This document shows, in pieces, positions 54,697-64,000 of a DNA stretch of 64,000 nt. The notes under the pieces are model-generated. The model had not been told where the DNA came from. It saw only the letters and a program-made list of their open reading frames with translations, and made no database searches. This DNA comes from Allolobophora icterica (taxonomy: Eukaryota > Annelida > Clitellata > Crassiclitellata > Lumbricidae): positions 42,138,835 to 42,202,834 of the forward strand of contig OY744605.1 in assembly GCA_963556255.1 (NCBI GenBank), read 5' to 3'. Position 1 is the first letter of the stretch. Each line of letters starts with the position of its first letter. The translations under genes were made by a program, and so were the position numbers.

Positions 54697-55665
54697 ATCA
54701 GCCTAATATTTCATAAATTTATATACTCAAGTATGCACCCCACAAATTCATCACTCAATTTCTTAATTGTAAAATATAAAAATTGAGGTTATAAGAACAC
54801 AATATGCAGAGTTCTAAGTATTACACCCCTTAATGCAAACAAATTAAAATACCAAACAATAAAATAAGTAACCAAGACATTCCAATTAATGATCACCAAC
54901 TTAACAGTGCCCATCGAATTGTTGATCGGTTAATATCATATCAATACAGTTTTACAGCTATCAAAAACATAAGTTGATGAAGAGGTCATTAACGTCAACC
55001 GAAAAGAAGTCCGACTAACCGCCTCGTGACAAGAAATGACACAGACAAGAAAAGAACACATGTTCCCTCAAGATTGAATGCAATCCTGTGTCAAACATAA
55101 GAGTTTATTCTGGGGCATGTTCCTCAGAGTTACAGTGATATCCTAGCTGCAATCGATCATGCTGTCGTCAGTCTGGATTTCTCTTTCTCTGTCATCAGAG
55201 TTTGTAAAGACTGCAGCACATTTAAGTCAGACTTCATTGTCCGTTACTGGCAAACTTCATGTTTTACGGCTCCTACAATGCAACAAAAAGTTAACACAAA
55301 ATTAAAAACCAGATGCTTCACCCCAAAAAAGAAGTTAATTATTGACAATGATTGAGCACAGAGCACTTTTTCAGAAGAGTTGTAAGAATAATGTCAAGGA
55401 AACAGGTTTCATAGGTGAAGAAAAGATGAGTTCATTAAGAAATGAATACACAGCAGAGTATGAATTTAACTTTTTCTGATGTTTATTAATTAATTCAATT
55501 ACATTACACACGTATAATTAAATAAGTATGTATCAGACATAACTAAATATATATATACATATAATTGTAATTAGTAACTTCTACTGTGCCGGTGTCTTAA
55601 GCACAAAGCATCAACCGATGGCACATCAAACCAAGCCTAATATTATCAGGTCAATATCCAGAAGA
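54697..55665. other. Non-coding spacer between LINE relics
   Basis: AT-rich, with no open frame, RNA gene or recognised repeat. The last part (about 55480-55665) may be the 3' untranslated region of the adjacent minus-strand LINE. Confidence 0.5.
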
Positions 55666-57180
55666 TCAGTCCATAACACAGAGATACAGCCTATGATGGA
55701 TAAGCAATTTGAAAGAGGTAAGTTTTAAGTTGAGAACGAAATGACACAAGGGGCTGGCTGGACAGAGTAAAAAGACACAGGGGCAGAATTCTAAAAAATA
55801 GGTCCAGCAACCAAAAAACTCATTCACCAAAAACAGTTCTTCATTTTGGTATGACCCCACAAAGATAATGACCTCGCTGAATAATGAAAAGTCTGGAGAA
55901 TAAGAACTGGTTCTAAGTATTGTTGCTGACCAGAATTTGTAAACCATGAGACCCAATTTGAAAATAATTCTTTGCTGAACAGGAAGCCAATGCAAAGATT
56001 TCAGCACATGGGTTATATGTTCAAATTTGGATGTATTAGTTATGGCTCTAGCCCAAGAGTTCTTAAATCTCAGCAGCTTAGGCATGTTTCACCTATTGAT
56101 ACTAGTAAGAAGAGAGCTACAGTAATCTAGGCAACTGGCAACCAGAGATATCCTTGCAGACATGTCACGAATGAACGTATATGACGACTTACAAATACTG
56201 TTTACACGACCAGTAAAAGACATGGTAGAAATGAAAACAATGCCTAAGTTACAAGAAGCGTCTGCCAGCTTAACAAATTGAGTCACCCAGTTTCAATGAC
56301 TAAAGCTGATCATATTTTTAAAGCTGCTGTGGAGTGCCCAGTAACAGAAGTTCATTGTTTGATCAGTTAGAGTTTAGAAGCCACCACCCAAGACTTTAAG
56401 TTGCAAGACTTTAAGGACCATGACAGACTGTCAAATGAAAATGTAGATTTTAGTATCACCGGCATAGAAATGATAGCCCAGCGAATGATTTTCCAGCACT
56501 GTGCCAAGTGGTATGAAATGTAAACAAAAGAGGACCAAGCGCAAAACCCGGTGGAACACCACATGCCAACAAAGTCCTAGATGAATAATTACCATTTAAA
56601 TACACTGAGTCCATGGACTAAGGTAAGTAATAAACCAATTTAGTGCAGGACCAGATATCCCAAAGCAGTGCTTGAGACGATGAAGACGTAGCAAATGTAA
56701 CAGACAAGTCATGCAGAACAAGTGCTGTTACCTTACCCCGTCCACTGAACATACGATGTCATTATGAAAAGTAAGCAATGCAGATTCCGTTGACTGAAAC
56801 TTAGGATATGCAGTCTGAAAACGGGAGATGAGTTTGATGATAGATGAGTTTGCATGCATTCAAGGATTTTAAATGTAAAATTCAAGGTTGAGATTGGCCT
56901 GTAATTTGAGAGGCAAGAGAAGGTTTCTTAAGCAGAGGATGAACTATGGCTGAGCAAATGCAGATGGAAGGCTTCCCTCGTGCAAATTGATAATCAGTGT
57001 AATATATGTTACAGGACATATATTACAGACCCAGGACATCAGAGCACTCTTTAGAAACCAAGTAGGAATGGTGTCAAGACCGGTTTTGTTAGGCAGTTGG
57101 CAGAAAGTAGTCCATGATAGGAGGTGTAGAATTTGGATGGAAGAATTTGTCAATGAAAAGAAACTGACCATTTTGTCTGA
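55666..57180 (-). pseudogene. Decayed CR1/L2-type LINE, RT to C-terminus
   Basis: On the minus strand the blocks appear in native order. They are GLDTIPTWFLKSAL with INLHEGSLPSAF (57171 downward), STESALLTFHNDIVC, ALVLHDLSVTFAT, FGISGPALNWFITYL (about 56640), CGVPPGFALGPLLF (about 56540), HFYAGDTKIY (about 56460), LGIVFISTMSF and CLDYCSSLL (56089-56286), and SLHWLPVQQRIIFKL (about 55980). A broken VAGPIF-NS block follows near 55800. These are hallmarks of CR1/L2-clade non-LTR retrotransposons. The catalytic YADD is YAGD (56455-56466), and there are several frameshifts and stops, so it is inactive. The 5' part including the endonuclease is absent (5' truncation). Confidence 0.88.
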
Positions 57181-57262
57181 AAACAGGTCAAGAATTTACA
57201 TATTCCTATACATATATATTACATGTATTATAAAACCTTATACATGTTTATGCATTTAACTG

Positions 57263-57303
<41 letters not shown>
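57263..57303. repeat. (TA)n microsatellite
   Basis: About 20 uninterrupted TA units. Confidence 0.97.
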
Positions 57304-57307
<4 letters not shown>

Positions 57308-57479
57308 GGATACATGTTTAGTTGTTTACACATACATATGTCAAGAAATTAAATCCACATGATTATTTTACCCATATAAGAAGAGCAGTCCTTTAAGCTA
57401 GCCCTGAGGCAACCATAGCTATGAACTGTTGGCAACTTATTTTTTTAGCCTCAACCAATCCTCTCCCTCACCGTCTCAT

Positions 57480-57645
57480 TTTCCCACTGACCATGTGTGA
57501 TCAGTGTTCTCATTATAGCCGAGTTGGCTAGGGGCACAGGTTGAACAGAAATCTTGAACTAAATGTCTGCCCTGACGGGGATTTGAAACCTCAACCTCTC
57601 GATTGGCAGTCTAGGACGCTAATCACTACACTATTGAGCACACTA
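57480..57645 (-). mobile_element. tRNA-derived SINE (tRNA head recognisable)
   Basis: On the minus strand the stretch from about 57642 to 57571 resembles a tRNA. It has an A-box-like GTAGTGATTAGC, an anticodon arm whose 7-nt loop CTGCCAA would give anticodon GCC (glycine type) after U33, and a B-box-like GGTTTCAAATCC (57579-57590). The acceptor ends do not pair and the T stem is imperfect, so a functional tRNA gene is unlikely. The downstream part (to about 57480) would be the tRNA-unrelated SINE body. Confidence 0.68.
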
Positions 57646-57809
57646 TATATAAATATGTGTGTATATATATGCCAGTTTTTATGTGTATAAGTGTGTCAGC
57701 ATTTGAATTAAAATCCATCATAAGATCCTTACAATAGCATGAATGCAGAATATCAGAAATGGGGAATTATACAGCAAAATCAGTCTGACCTAAAATCTCA
57801 AGCAAAGAG

Positions 57810-58075
57810 TTTTTTGGATAAAGCTCATGCTGTTTGGACATATCTGCAGAATGAAGGGGCAGAAAAATTAAAACTTTGGTTTATAGAATAATGGAACGCA
57901 CAAACACAAGAGGAAGACCTAACAGAGAATGGACAGATGACATTGAGGAATGGTGTGGAGCAAGTCTCCATGAGCTGGGTCACTTGGCACTGGACAGAAG
58001 GAGTGGAGAGATATCGTCAGGAGGGCATCAGACACCTATGGGCGCTGAGCCCATGGTTATTGATGATGATGATAC
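57810..58075 (+). pseudogene. LINE ORF2 C-terminal end
   Basis: The plus strand encodes GHICRM-like residues, then RGRPNREWTDDIEEWCG, then LALDRRSGE and, after a frameshift, a GIRHLWALSP-type end. This matches the C-terminus common to many LINE ORF2 proteins (GRPR..W.DDI..W, A.DR..W). It is followed by a (TGA)n-like tail (TGATGATGATGATA, 58061-58074), the expected 3' tail. The 5' part is missing. It is on the opposite strand to the CR1/L2 relic next door. Confidence 0.78.
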
Positions 58076-58139
58076 GTATATAATTGTATATGCATACACA
58101 AATAAAAATAAATGTATATATATATATACATAATAAATA

Positions 58140-58763
58140 CATACATATCAACATCTATTTCTGACATCAGAATTTAAAAAATCCACCAACATTTATTATT
58201 TTAACAAAGCAGAAACATAAAAAAATTATATACACATAGATAAGCAGAAATATGTAGTTATTCACCCACGTCACAGAAAAATGTCATCAGGTTTAATACT
58301 ATGGCAGCCTACAGACTTCTGAAACAGTTGGGGAATTTTCTGTATTTAATTTAATAAATCCTGTACTTGAAACTTTCAAATATTAAAAGTCCAACATAGT
58401 TTGAAGAGGCAGTCAATACCATCAATTACTGTTGGCCAGGCTTGATCAGTTCAGTCCATGAAGTACTTGTTCTCAAAACTTTATATGAAAAAAGTTTTTT
58501 TAAATGCAAACATACAGCATATGAACTGACAGGATTTTAAGGATACTCAGATAGGTTACCAGTCAGCTTTTAGTCATTAGCTCATATGGTTTGGACATTT
58601 TGGCATTTCTCCTGTGGTGACCAGAATTAGATGGATAATTGTTAAAATTGAGCCAACAATATTCAAAACTTTACTGCTAAGCATAAGTTTTGTCAAAAAA
58701 CTGCACGGTGACTTTGGTGAAAGTGATTGTTTCTTCTGCTAAATAGCAGCAACGCTTTTCTCG
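58140..58763. other. Non-coding stretch, nothing recognised
   Basis: AT-rich sequence without a supported gene. Its right part may belong to the hAT relic but shows no conserved motif. Confidence 0.45.
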
Positions 58764-58907
58764 AGAAAACTACGTGAGCCAGTGTTTAGCGCATTGATTG
58801 CGCCTGCATCTAACACACCTGTTGAACACGTTTTTAGTTATAGATCAAATATGAGTGACAAGAAGCCAAGAAGCCACATCGTCAATATTTCTGTAGAGCA
58901 ATTCTAA
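58764..58907 (+). pseudogene. hAT transposase C-terminal (dimerisation domain) relic
   Basis: A 47-codon open stretch ends at TAA (58905-58907). It reads KLREPVFSALIAPASNTPVE, then HVFSYRSNMSDKKPR. This fits the hAT C-terminal domain pattern, in which A(T/S)..P.ERVFS is followed by an S.KR.R segment. The upstream catalytic domain is not recognisable, so this is a fragment. Confidence 0.72.
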
Positions 58908-58978
58908 ATAAGTGCATGTGACTTACGACATTGAAGATTTAGCCTCAGTTGTTAAATAATAAACATCTGCTTGCCTCG

Positions 58979-59083
58979 TGAGATGGTTACTGTGTTGGGA
59001 CCTTCAGCAAGACCTTCGACCACAATTAGATATTAGATATGGCACTTAGTAAATGCATAATAATAATAATAATAATAATAATT
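58979..59083 (+). mobile_element. Short retroelement 3' end with (TAA)n tail, copy 1
   Basis: Shares with 59222-59342 the sequence AGATGGTKACTGTGT.GGACC, TTCAGCAAG.CCTTC and ATAYGGCACTTARTAAATG. It ends in about eight TAA/ATA units. A stretch present in copy 2 (CAGCGCCATCGACTGGTGC) is absent here. It could be a SINE or LINE 3' end. Confidence 0.68.
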
Positions 59084-59221
59084 GCCCAATAGTAGCTATA
59101 CTCTGTCACAACCATGTGTGTATTATATATTTGCAGTGCCTGTGAAAGTTGTGGGAAAATAGAAGCCATTTTGTTAGAGCGCTTGCCAAGCAACACGAAG
59201 AGTATGCGTCCAAGGCTACAG

Positions 59222-59342
59222 AGATGGTGACTGTGTATGGACCTTCAGCAAGTCCTTCAATCACATTGCTCAGCGCCATCGACTGGTGCTTGATCACTAG
59301 ATACGGCACTTAATAAATGGATAGTAATAATAATAATAATTC
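59222..59342 (+). mobile_element. Short retroelement 3' end with (TAA)n tail, copy 2
   Basis: Second, longer copy of the element at 58979, in the same orientation, also ending in a short (TAA)n run. Sequence upstream of the shared part differs, so both could be 5'-truncated members of one family. Confidence 0.68.
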
Positions 59343-59720
59343 CTGAATATGAGCCATGCTCTATATTCTGAAACAGCCTCGTGTGTGTAGTTTAACCATG
59401 TTGTGTCTTAGCATTACCTTTATCCTTGGTCCAGGACTGGGAAAACCAAAAACACTGCAGCAGTTAACAAACATGGGCCCATGTCAGTTGCCAAACATGG
59501 CACTTTGCAGGCCAATTCAGCACCCAACTGTCTTCTGCATTGTCTTCATATATACCTGCCATGCTACCATACATTTTTAATCAAAGAAATTTTACTCTAG
59601 ATAGTAATGTGATCCCACATAAAAGATAATAAAAACCTATTAAGATAAAAATTTCATTCATACACATATTTACATGGAAACAATATACATTGAAATAAAT
59701 ATACATTAAAACAACACAAC
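59343..59720. other. Non-coding stretch, nothing recognised
   Basis: Only short fortuitous frames were seen. Confidence 0.45.
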
Positions 59721-59747
59721 ATACATACATACATACATACATACATA
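59721..59747. repeat. (ACAT)n microsatellite
   Basis: Perfect tetranucleotide run, with looser ACAT-rich sequence continuing to about 59800. Confidence 0.95.
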
Positions 59748-59807
59748 AAGACACACAGACATAGTTACATTCAAACGTGCATACATGCACACATACATAC
59801 AATACAG

Positions 59808-60010
59808 CTATAATTTGATAATGCTCTCCCTACGAAATTCTGAAGTGCACATTGAAGCCGGGTGACCATTAAAACACCGGAAGGGCCAAGTTTTCATTTT
59901 AGAGTGAAAGACAGTCTCGCTACGAAAATTGCGAGCATGAATAGGTAGAGAGTTCTCGATGGAGGGAATGGCAACTGAGAATGAATGTGCCGGGCAAAGA
60001 CAAGACATGT
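59808..60010 (-). pseudogene. LINE ORF2 C-terminal fragment
   Basis: The minus strand encodes HSFSVAIPSIENSLP followed by RNFRSETVFHSKMKTWPFR. This resembles the C-terminal signature F.VA.P..WN.LP..R......F...LKT.LF of CR1/L2-like LINEs, with WN changed to EN. It lies at the end of a 151-codon frame (59808-60263) whose upstream part has no recognised domain. Confidence 0.65.
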
Positions 60011-60249
60011 ACGAGGAATAACAGGCTTTCCAGCAGATGCTGATCGAAAAAAGGATCGACCTTAAACAGAGTTGCTTGCAAGGTGTGACCATGAAAGATA
60101 AGTAAGGTGACAGATGATCTGCATGTGCTCTGTACATGAGGGATGCCAAAGGACTGTTGCAAGACTTCAAGTAGTATACAGTTATCCACACAGTCAAAAA
60201 CAGCAGAGGAATGTTGAAAGTTGAAGTCGGTACACACACATACATACAT

Positions 60250-60665
60250 GGGTAATCAGGCATACTGAGTGCCTGTGTATATAAACAATATGGTTACCAC
60301 TAACTGCTCCAACAGAGCGCTGCTACCTACCTGCCACATCTCATAATGTAAGTAAGTAAGTAATGAACACAAACTTTAATTGACTTCTTAAGAAACAGAA
60401 CCAAATAAAGTAACGAGCGCCTGAAAATGGTTACTGAGTGTTTCTTGGGAAGAGGAAGTGTAATTTGGCACGTGTGGTTGTTTTTGCGCAACATGTCCCA
60501 CCGTTTCATAGCGCTAAACAGTCAATCATGTAATAAAAGTTTGTGTTCGTTACTTAACAAGTTGCATTATGGGATGTGGCAGGTAGATAGCAGTGCTCTA
60601 TTGGAACGAAGTCTGTGGCAACCATATTGTTTATATAAACACGCTCTCAGTCTGCATGATTACCC
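60250..60665. repeat. Inverted repeat with about 135-145-bp arms
   Basis: The left arm (60250-60384) and the reverse complement of the right arm (60521-60665) share GGGTAATCA, TATATAAACAATATGGTT, CTACCTGCCACAT, CATAATG, AACACAAACTTT and ATTGAC, in the same order with scattered mismatches and small indels. The spacer is about 136 bp. It could be a foldback transposon or two inverted copies of one short element. The 159-codon frame across the right arm (60427-60906) has no recognised domain. Confidence 0.8.
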
Positions 60666-60920
60666 ACACAGGACACTAAAAAAACACATGGAAACCTTAC
60701 ATTTAACTGATATGTATGTATGTATGTATATTCATTTATTGAGTAAACTGGTTGTCATACCACAACCAGGAACAAAAAAGTTAAGAAAAGAAAGGGAAAT
60801 GAACATTCAATCGGATCAACAAAGGGCAATGCTCAGGACTATTGTCTATAAAATATCTCGTAGTCAAGGACTTTTAGAGGGGCGTTTCTGCATGAACCCA
60901 GGTTAAGAAACGTTTTGTTC

Positions 60921-60965
60921 GGTCAGCAGTACAGCATGCTAACCACTATATTATCAAGAGCCCCC
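60921..60965 (-). mobile_element. tRNA-derived SINE head, partial
   Basis: The minus strand reads GGGGGCTC, then an A-box-like TAGTGGTTAGCATGCTG, then TACTGCTGACC. This is the 5' half of a tRNA-like sequence. No B box follows, so it is truncated or decayed. Confidence 0.55.
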
Positions 60966-61702
60966 TGGCAAACTTGCGATATCGGGGTCCCTATCAAAAG
61001 TTATTGACTAACCAATTTCAATGGGACTATGTATTACAAGAGGTCACACCTTGACACTAATAATCCTACTTAAATGAAAGAAGGGTTTGCTCGTGCATCA
61101 GTGAAACTAATAACACTAATCTAACGAAACTAACTAGTTAGCGCCAGACACTAATAAGGCTAGTTTTTGCCACAACGGTTCCAACTATTAAAACAGCTGT
61201 GTAAACTCTAAACATGCGACCCCAAACGTGACCGATTATACACTTGTATATATGCTCTGTCTGACGTCAATCATCTTTGATATGACGGCGTCGTTAAATA
61301 AACCTTACAAACCATCTAAACATGCACAGTTTTAAAACAGTCAAGTTTTAAAATAGTCCAGCTCTTTGTTTTACACCTTACTATAACATGAAACTGTTGG
61401 AGTTTAACAAGATTTGCAAGGATGAGTTGAGTGTTTTGCAATATTTGAAATACAAAAAATTCAGCATAGTGAGATATGAATATTCAACTTGAACATTTCA
61501 GTTTTAAAGTTACCTTAAAATTTTTAACGAGTGTTATTAGCGTCATTGATGCAGGAAACATTTGTGTATAGATATTTGTTGTTAACTTGTTTAATTAAAC
61601 TACGCCTGTTAGTGTTACGGTGAGTCCTCCTGGTATACATGTAGTCACCTTTCCAGGTTGCACAACTAGGGCCCCCATAGCACAAGTTTACCGAACCACC
61701 AA
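60966..61702. other. Non-coding stretch, nothing recognised
   Basis: No supported gene. AT-rich, with several stops in all frames. Confidence 0.45.
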
Positions 61703-61713
61703 TAGTAGTAGTA

Positions 61714-61769
<56 letters not shown>

Positions 61770-61798
61770 TGTATGTATGTATGTATGTATGTATGTAT
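61703..61798. repeat. Compound microsatellite (AGT/AAT)n then (GTAT)n
   Basis: A trinucleotide run (AGT units shifting to AAT units) to 61770 passes directly into (GTAT)7. It generates a spurious poly-Asn or poly-Ile reading frame. Confidence 0.97.
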
Positions 61799-62944
61799 CA
61801 AAACACTTAATATAGCAACCTTTAAGTACCTCACAAAGCAATATGGTAATAATAATATTCAATTTATAAACAAATATTAAGTGAAATTTGACATAGCAAC
61901 AGACTGGAAATTCTACTTACAACTGAAAAACGTTGAAGGTATTCACAGTGTTTCACGGATATGCCACACTAAGCTCAAACAGAAAATCAATTCCAGTCAC
62001 ATGGCTACCGACTTTGATAGCTACATGGCTATGTAGACGTTGATTGCAGATTCTGCAAATGCAATACAGAAAGTCACTGAGAGCACATTAAAAAGCACAT
62101 AAATTTTAATGACTGCTCGACTTCTACCAGAAAACCCAAGTATAATCGCCAAGTAAAGTCTGAGGTGCGACCACTGGTTGATAATTCGAATAACTACCAC
62201 GAGCAAGTCTGTTAAGCGCTATATGCTTATATTAATCGCAATATCTCGGTCAAAGCTGTGTTTTCATTACACAAATATGGTAATAAGTGATACGAATTTG
62301 GGATTTAAGATTACTTACTTGAATCATCAGAAGTTCGCGACATTTGTGATAGATCTAAACGTCCGCCATTTTTTCTAAAGGAGCCATAATGTCGCTTAAG
62401 TCAAGTAAGTAAGCACGCAAATCTACGCACGAACCAAGGGGCGTAAGTTAGGAATCATACGCCACGCGGGAAAGTGTTGAAAATAATAGAGTCCCTGGCA
62501 TTGCACAACTGATAAGGTGAAAGAATAAACTTTTGTAACAATTGGCCTTCACTTATTTACACTGATAACATTGTACAACAAATTTACTTAGTAACCTATA
62601 ACTAATTTCCATTTTAAAGAATTTTCAGGCGTGGCCAGTTGTGACAGAATTATGCCTAAACAAACATCACAGAAATAATTGGTTATAATAGTTGATCCCC
62701 AATTAATGGCAACGGGTTATGTTTCAAGACATATTTACTTTATTTTAAAATAAATTAATTTTAACTTTGCGAATTTTATAATGGGCAGCAAATGACTTAG
62801 GTCAGTGGTGGAACTATTTTTTAGATAAGTAAGTAAGCACGCCAATCTGTAACACTTCATGTCAAAGTCTAAATATCTAAATACCCTGTTACAATATCCA
62901 GTTTATTTCTTAACCCAGCTGCTCTCGGCAATGGCCAAGCATTA
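61799..62944. other. Non-coding stretch
   Basis: No gene recognised. A short motif TAAGTAAGCACGC followed by AATCT appears twice in direct orientation (about 62403 and 62829) and may mark ends of an unknown element. Confidence 0.4.
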
Positions 62945-63170
62945 TTAGACTACGGCAACTCGCCCTTTCTAAACAAAGACATACCCAAATAAACCGTCCC
63001 AAGCTATTCAGCCCCGTGCCGTCAGTAAAACCCCGAAACATAACCAAATCACTTCTGTCCTGAAATCTCTCCAATTGCTTAAAATACCCGAACGAATAGA
63101 GTATAAACTGATATCACTCACCTACAATACCCCTCTGGTTTGGTACAAAGCAGCAATTATTGAAACTTGA
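62945..63170 (+). pseudogene. CR1/L2-type LINE C-terminal fragment
   Basis: The plus strand encodes LDYGNSPFLNKDIPK. After a frame change it continues QAIQPRAVSKTPKHNQITSV, then LKSLQLLKIPERIEYKL and ISLTY. This matches the LDYCNSL ... ALARAV...HITPVL.SLHWL....RI.YK...LTY region of CR1/L2-like ORF2. It ends at TGA (63168-63170). Key residues have drifted (HW to QL). Confidence 0.8.
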
Positions 63171-63216
63171 CTTCTCACTTCTCTCAGCTCACTTTCCGAA
63201 CTTCTCAAACCCTACG

Positions 63217-63342
63217 AATGTCCGCGACCTCGGAATCAACTTAGACTGTTCTTTTGCTTAGACTGGCCTTTGCTTCTCATATCTCTCCTTACTTTCTCGC
63301 ACTTGCTACTACCACTTGAGGAGACTGCGAGCTATCCGCGCC
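63217..63342 (+). pseudogene. CR1/L2-type LINE internal fragment
   Basis: The plus strand encodes NVRDLGINLDCSF, then LAFASHIS, then YYHLRRLRAIR in shifting frames. This corresponds to the V.NLGV..D..L.F..HI.....R...Y.LR.LR.IR segment. That segment normally lies upstream of the part found at 62945-63170. Confidence 0.7.
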
Positions 63343-63423
63343 TCTCCTGGAGTTTTCATTACCATTATCCATTATCCCTATGGAACTCTTCCCTTGGTAC
63401 TACGTGGGACCTACTTGTTCGGT

Positions 63424-63510
63424 TCTGTCTGTCTGTCGACTGTCTGTCTGTCTGTCTGTCTGTCTGTGTCTGTGTGTGTGTGTGTGTGTATGTGTGTGTG
63501 TGTGTGTGTG

Positions 63511-63575
<65 letters not shown>
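63424..63575. repeat. (TCTG)n/(TG)n microsatellite
   Basis: Tetranucleotide TCTG runs enclose a TG-rich core. All three forward frames stay open and give artefactual Cys/Val/Ser-rich peptides. Confidence 0.97.
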
Positions 63576-63577
<2 letters not shown>

Positions 63578-63590
63578 GCTATGTTTCCCT

Positions 63591-63659
63591 CGCGGTAACA
63601 GAAAAGACTCTAAACCACGATGAACAACAGTTCGTCATTTAGTCTTTTCTGTTTCCGCG
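63591..63659. repeat. Hairpin: 19-bp inverted repeat
   Basis: The left arm CGCGGTAACAGAAAAGACT (63591-63609) and the reverse complement of the right arm (63641-63659) match with one mismatch. The loop is 31 nt. The function is unknown; it may be the remnant termini of a short element. Confidence 0.75.
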
Positions 63660-64000
63660 GTCACCTCATGACTAAAATTTGCGAATCGCTCCAAAGCCAT
63701 AGCTGTTTCACCTCTCTGAAACAAACTCCTGCCAGTACTTGAGTTCAAATGCGTGTGTGCACAGGATGTATGTATGTATCATAATTCTGTTCACAATATA
63801 TAGATTCCTTTCCAACGATTTAAGACAAATTCGATATATTCCATATTAGTCACCAGGTGTCGCATTTTCTTGCGTTCAAATTTTTTTTAGCAATCTGATG
63901 CTACAAAGTTAAAATAGTAATTAGAAATAGCAGACTTTAACAATACTGTACTTAACTTTAAAAAATTCTGAAATAACTATTTTCAGCTTAAACAAAACAT

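Noticed and set aside
57571..57642. Functional tRNA-Gly gene
   Set aside because: The acceptor stem does not pair and the T stem has mismatches. A SINE head explains the A and B boxes better.
61620..61880. Poly-Asn protein and antisense poly-Ile protein
   Set aside because: Pure translation of the (AAT)n microsatellite.
63270..63642. Three overlapping Cys/Val/Ser-rich frames
   Set aside because: Translation of the (TCTG)n/(TG)n microsatellite. The 5' part is LINE debris.

Overview
This window is eukaryotic, repeat-rich, gene-poor DNA, most likely from an invertebrate animal. The signs are a 51-kb tandem satellite array, relics of several LINE families, tRNA-derived SINE heads, hAT-type DNA-transposon relics and many simple repeats. 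There are no bacterial-type operons and no intact host gene. The species cannot be named from the sequence; a mollusc-like or other lophotrochozoan genome is only a guess from the repeat mix.

Positions 1-51410 are one continuous satellite array. The basic monomer is about 301 bp. It is an old head-to-tail dimer of two diverged halves, A (about 153 bp) and B (about 148 bp). The monomers fall into about 12 recognisable types, called here m1 to m12, and are organised into higher-order repeats (HORs). The simplest HOR is a 12-mer of 3666-3667 bp (36712-40377 and 40378-44044). Further left it is elaborated into forms of 2920, 4770, 5110 and 5389 bp. These HORs are themselves grouped into a third tier of about 15.3-15.6 kb (5834-21442, 21443-36711). 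Eight HOR copies carry the same 471-bp fragment of a non-LTR retrotransposon (minus strand) at the same site with the same 8-bp target-site duplication. This was therefore one insertion later amplified by unequal exchange. Empty sites survive in the array. From 44045 to 51410 the order becomes irregular, as expected at an array edge.

Positions 51411 to about 52700 hold a second, unrelated satellite rich in CATATG palindromes. It has a compound unit of about 333 bp built partly from 92-bp subunits. The junction between the two satellites is abrupt.

Positions 52700-64000 are a graveyard of mobile elements. In order they hold: a 325-bp foldback element with internal tandem repeats; a decayed LINE reverse transcriptase (53436-54696, minus) interrupted by a 130-bp hAT-like MITE; a second decayed LINE of CR1/L2 type (55666-57180, minus); a tRNA-derived SINE head; a LINE 3' end on the plus strand; a hAT transposase C-terminal relic; two (TAA)n-tailed short elements; another LINE C-terminus; a 416-bp inverted repeat; a second tRNA-like head; two CR1/L2 fragments in non-native order; and several microsatellites. 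No open reading frame here is convincing as a functional host gene. The many 60-216-codon frames in the satellite are by-products of repetition.
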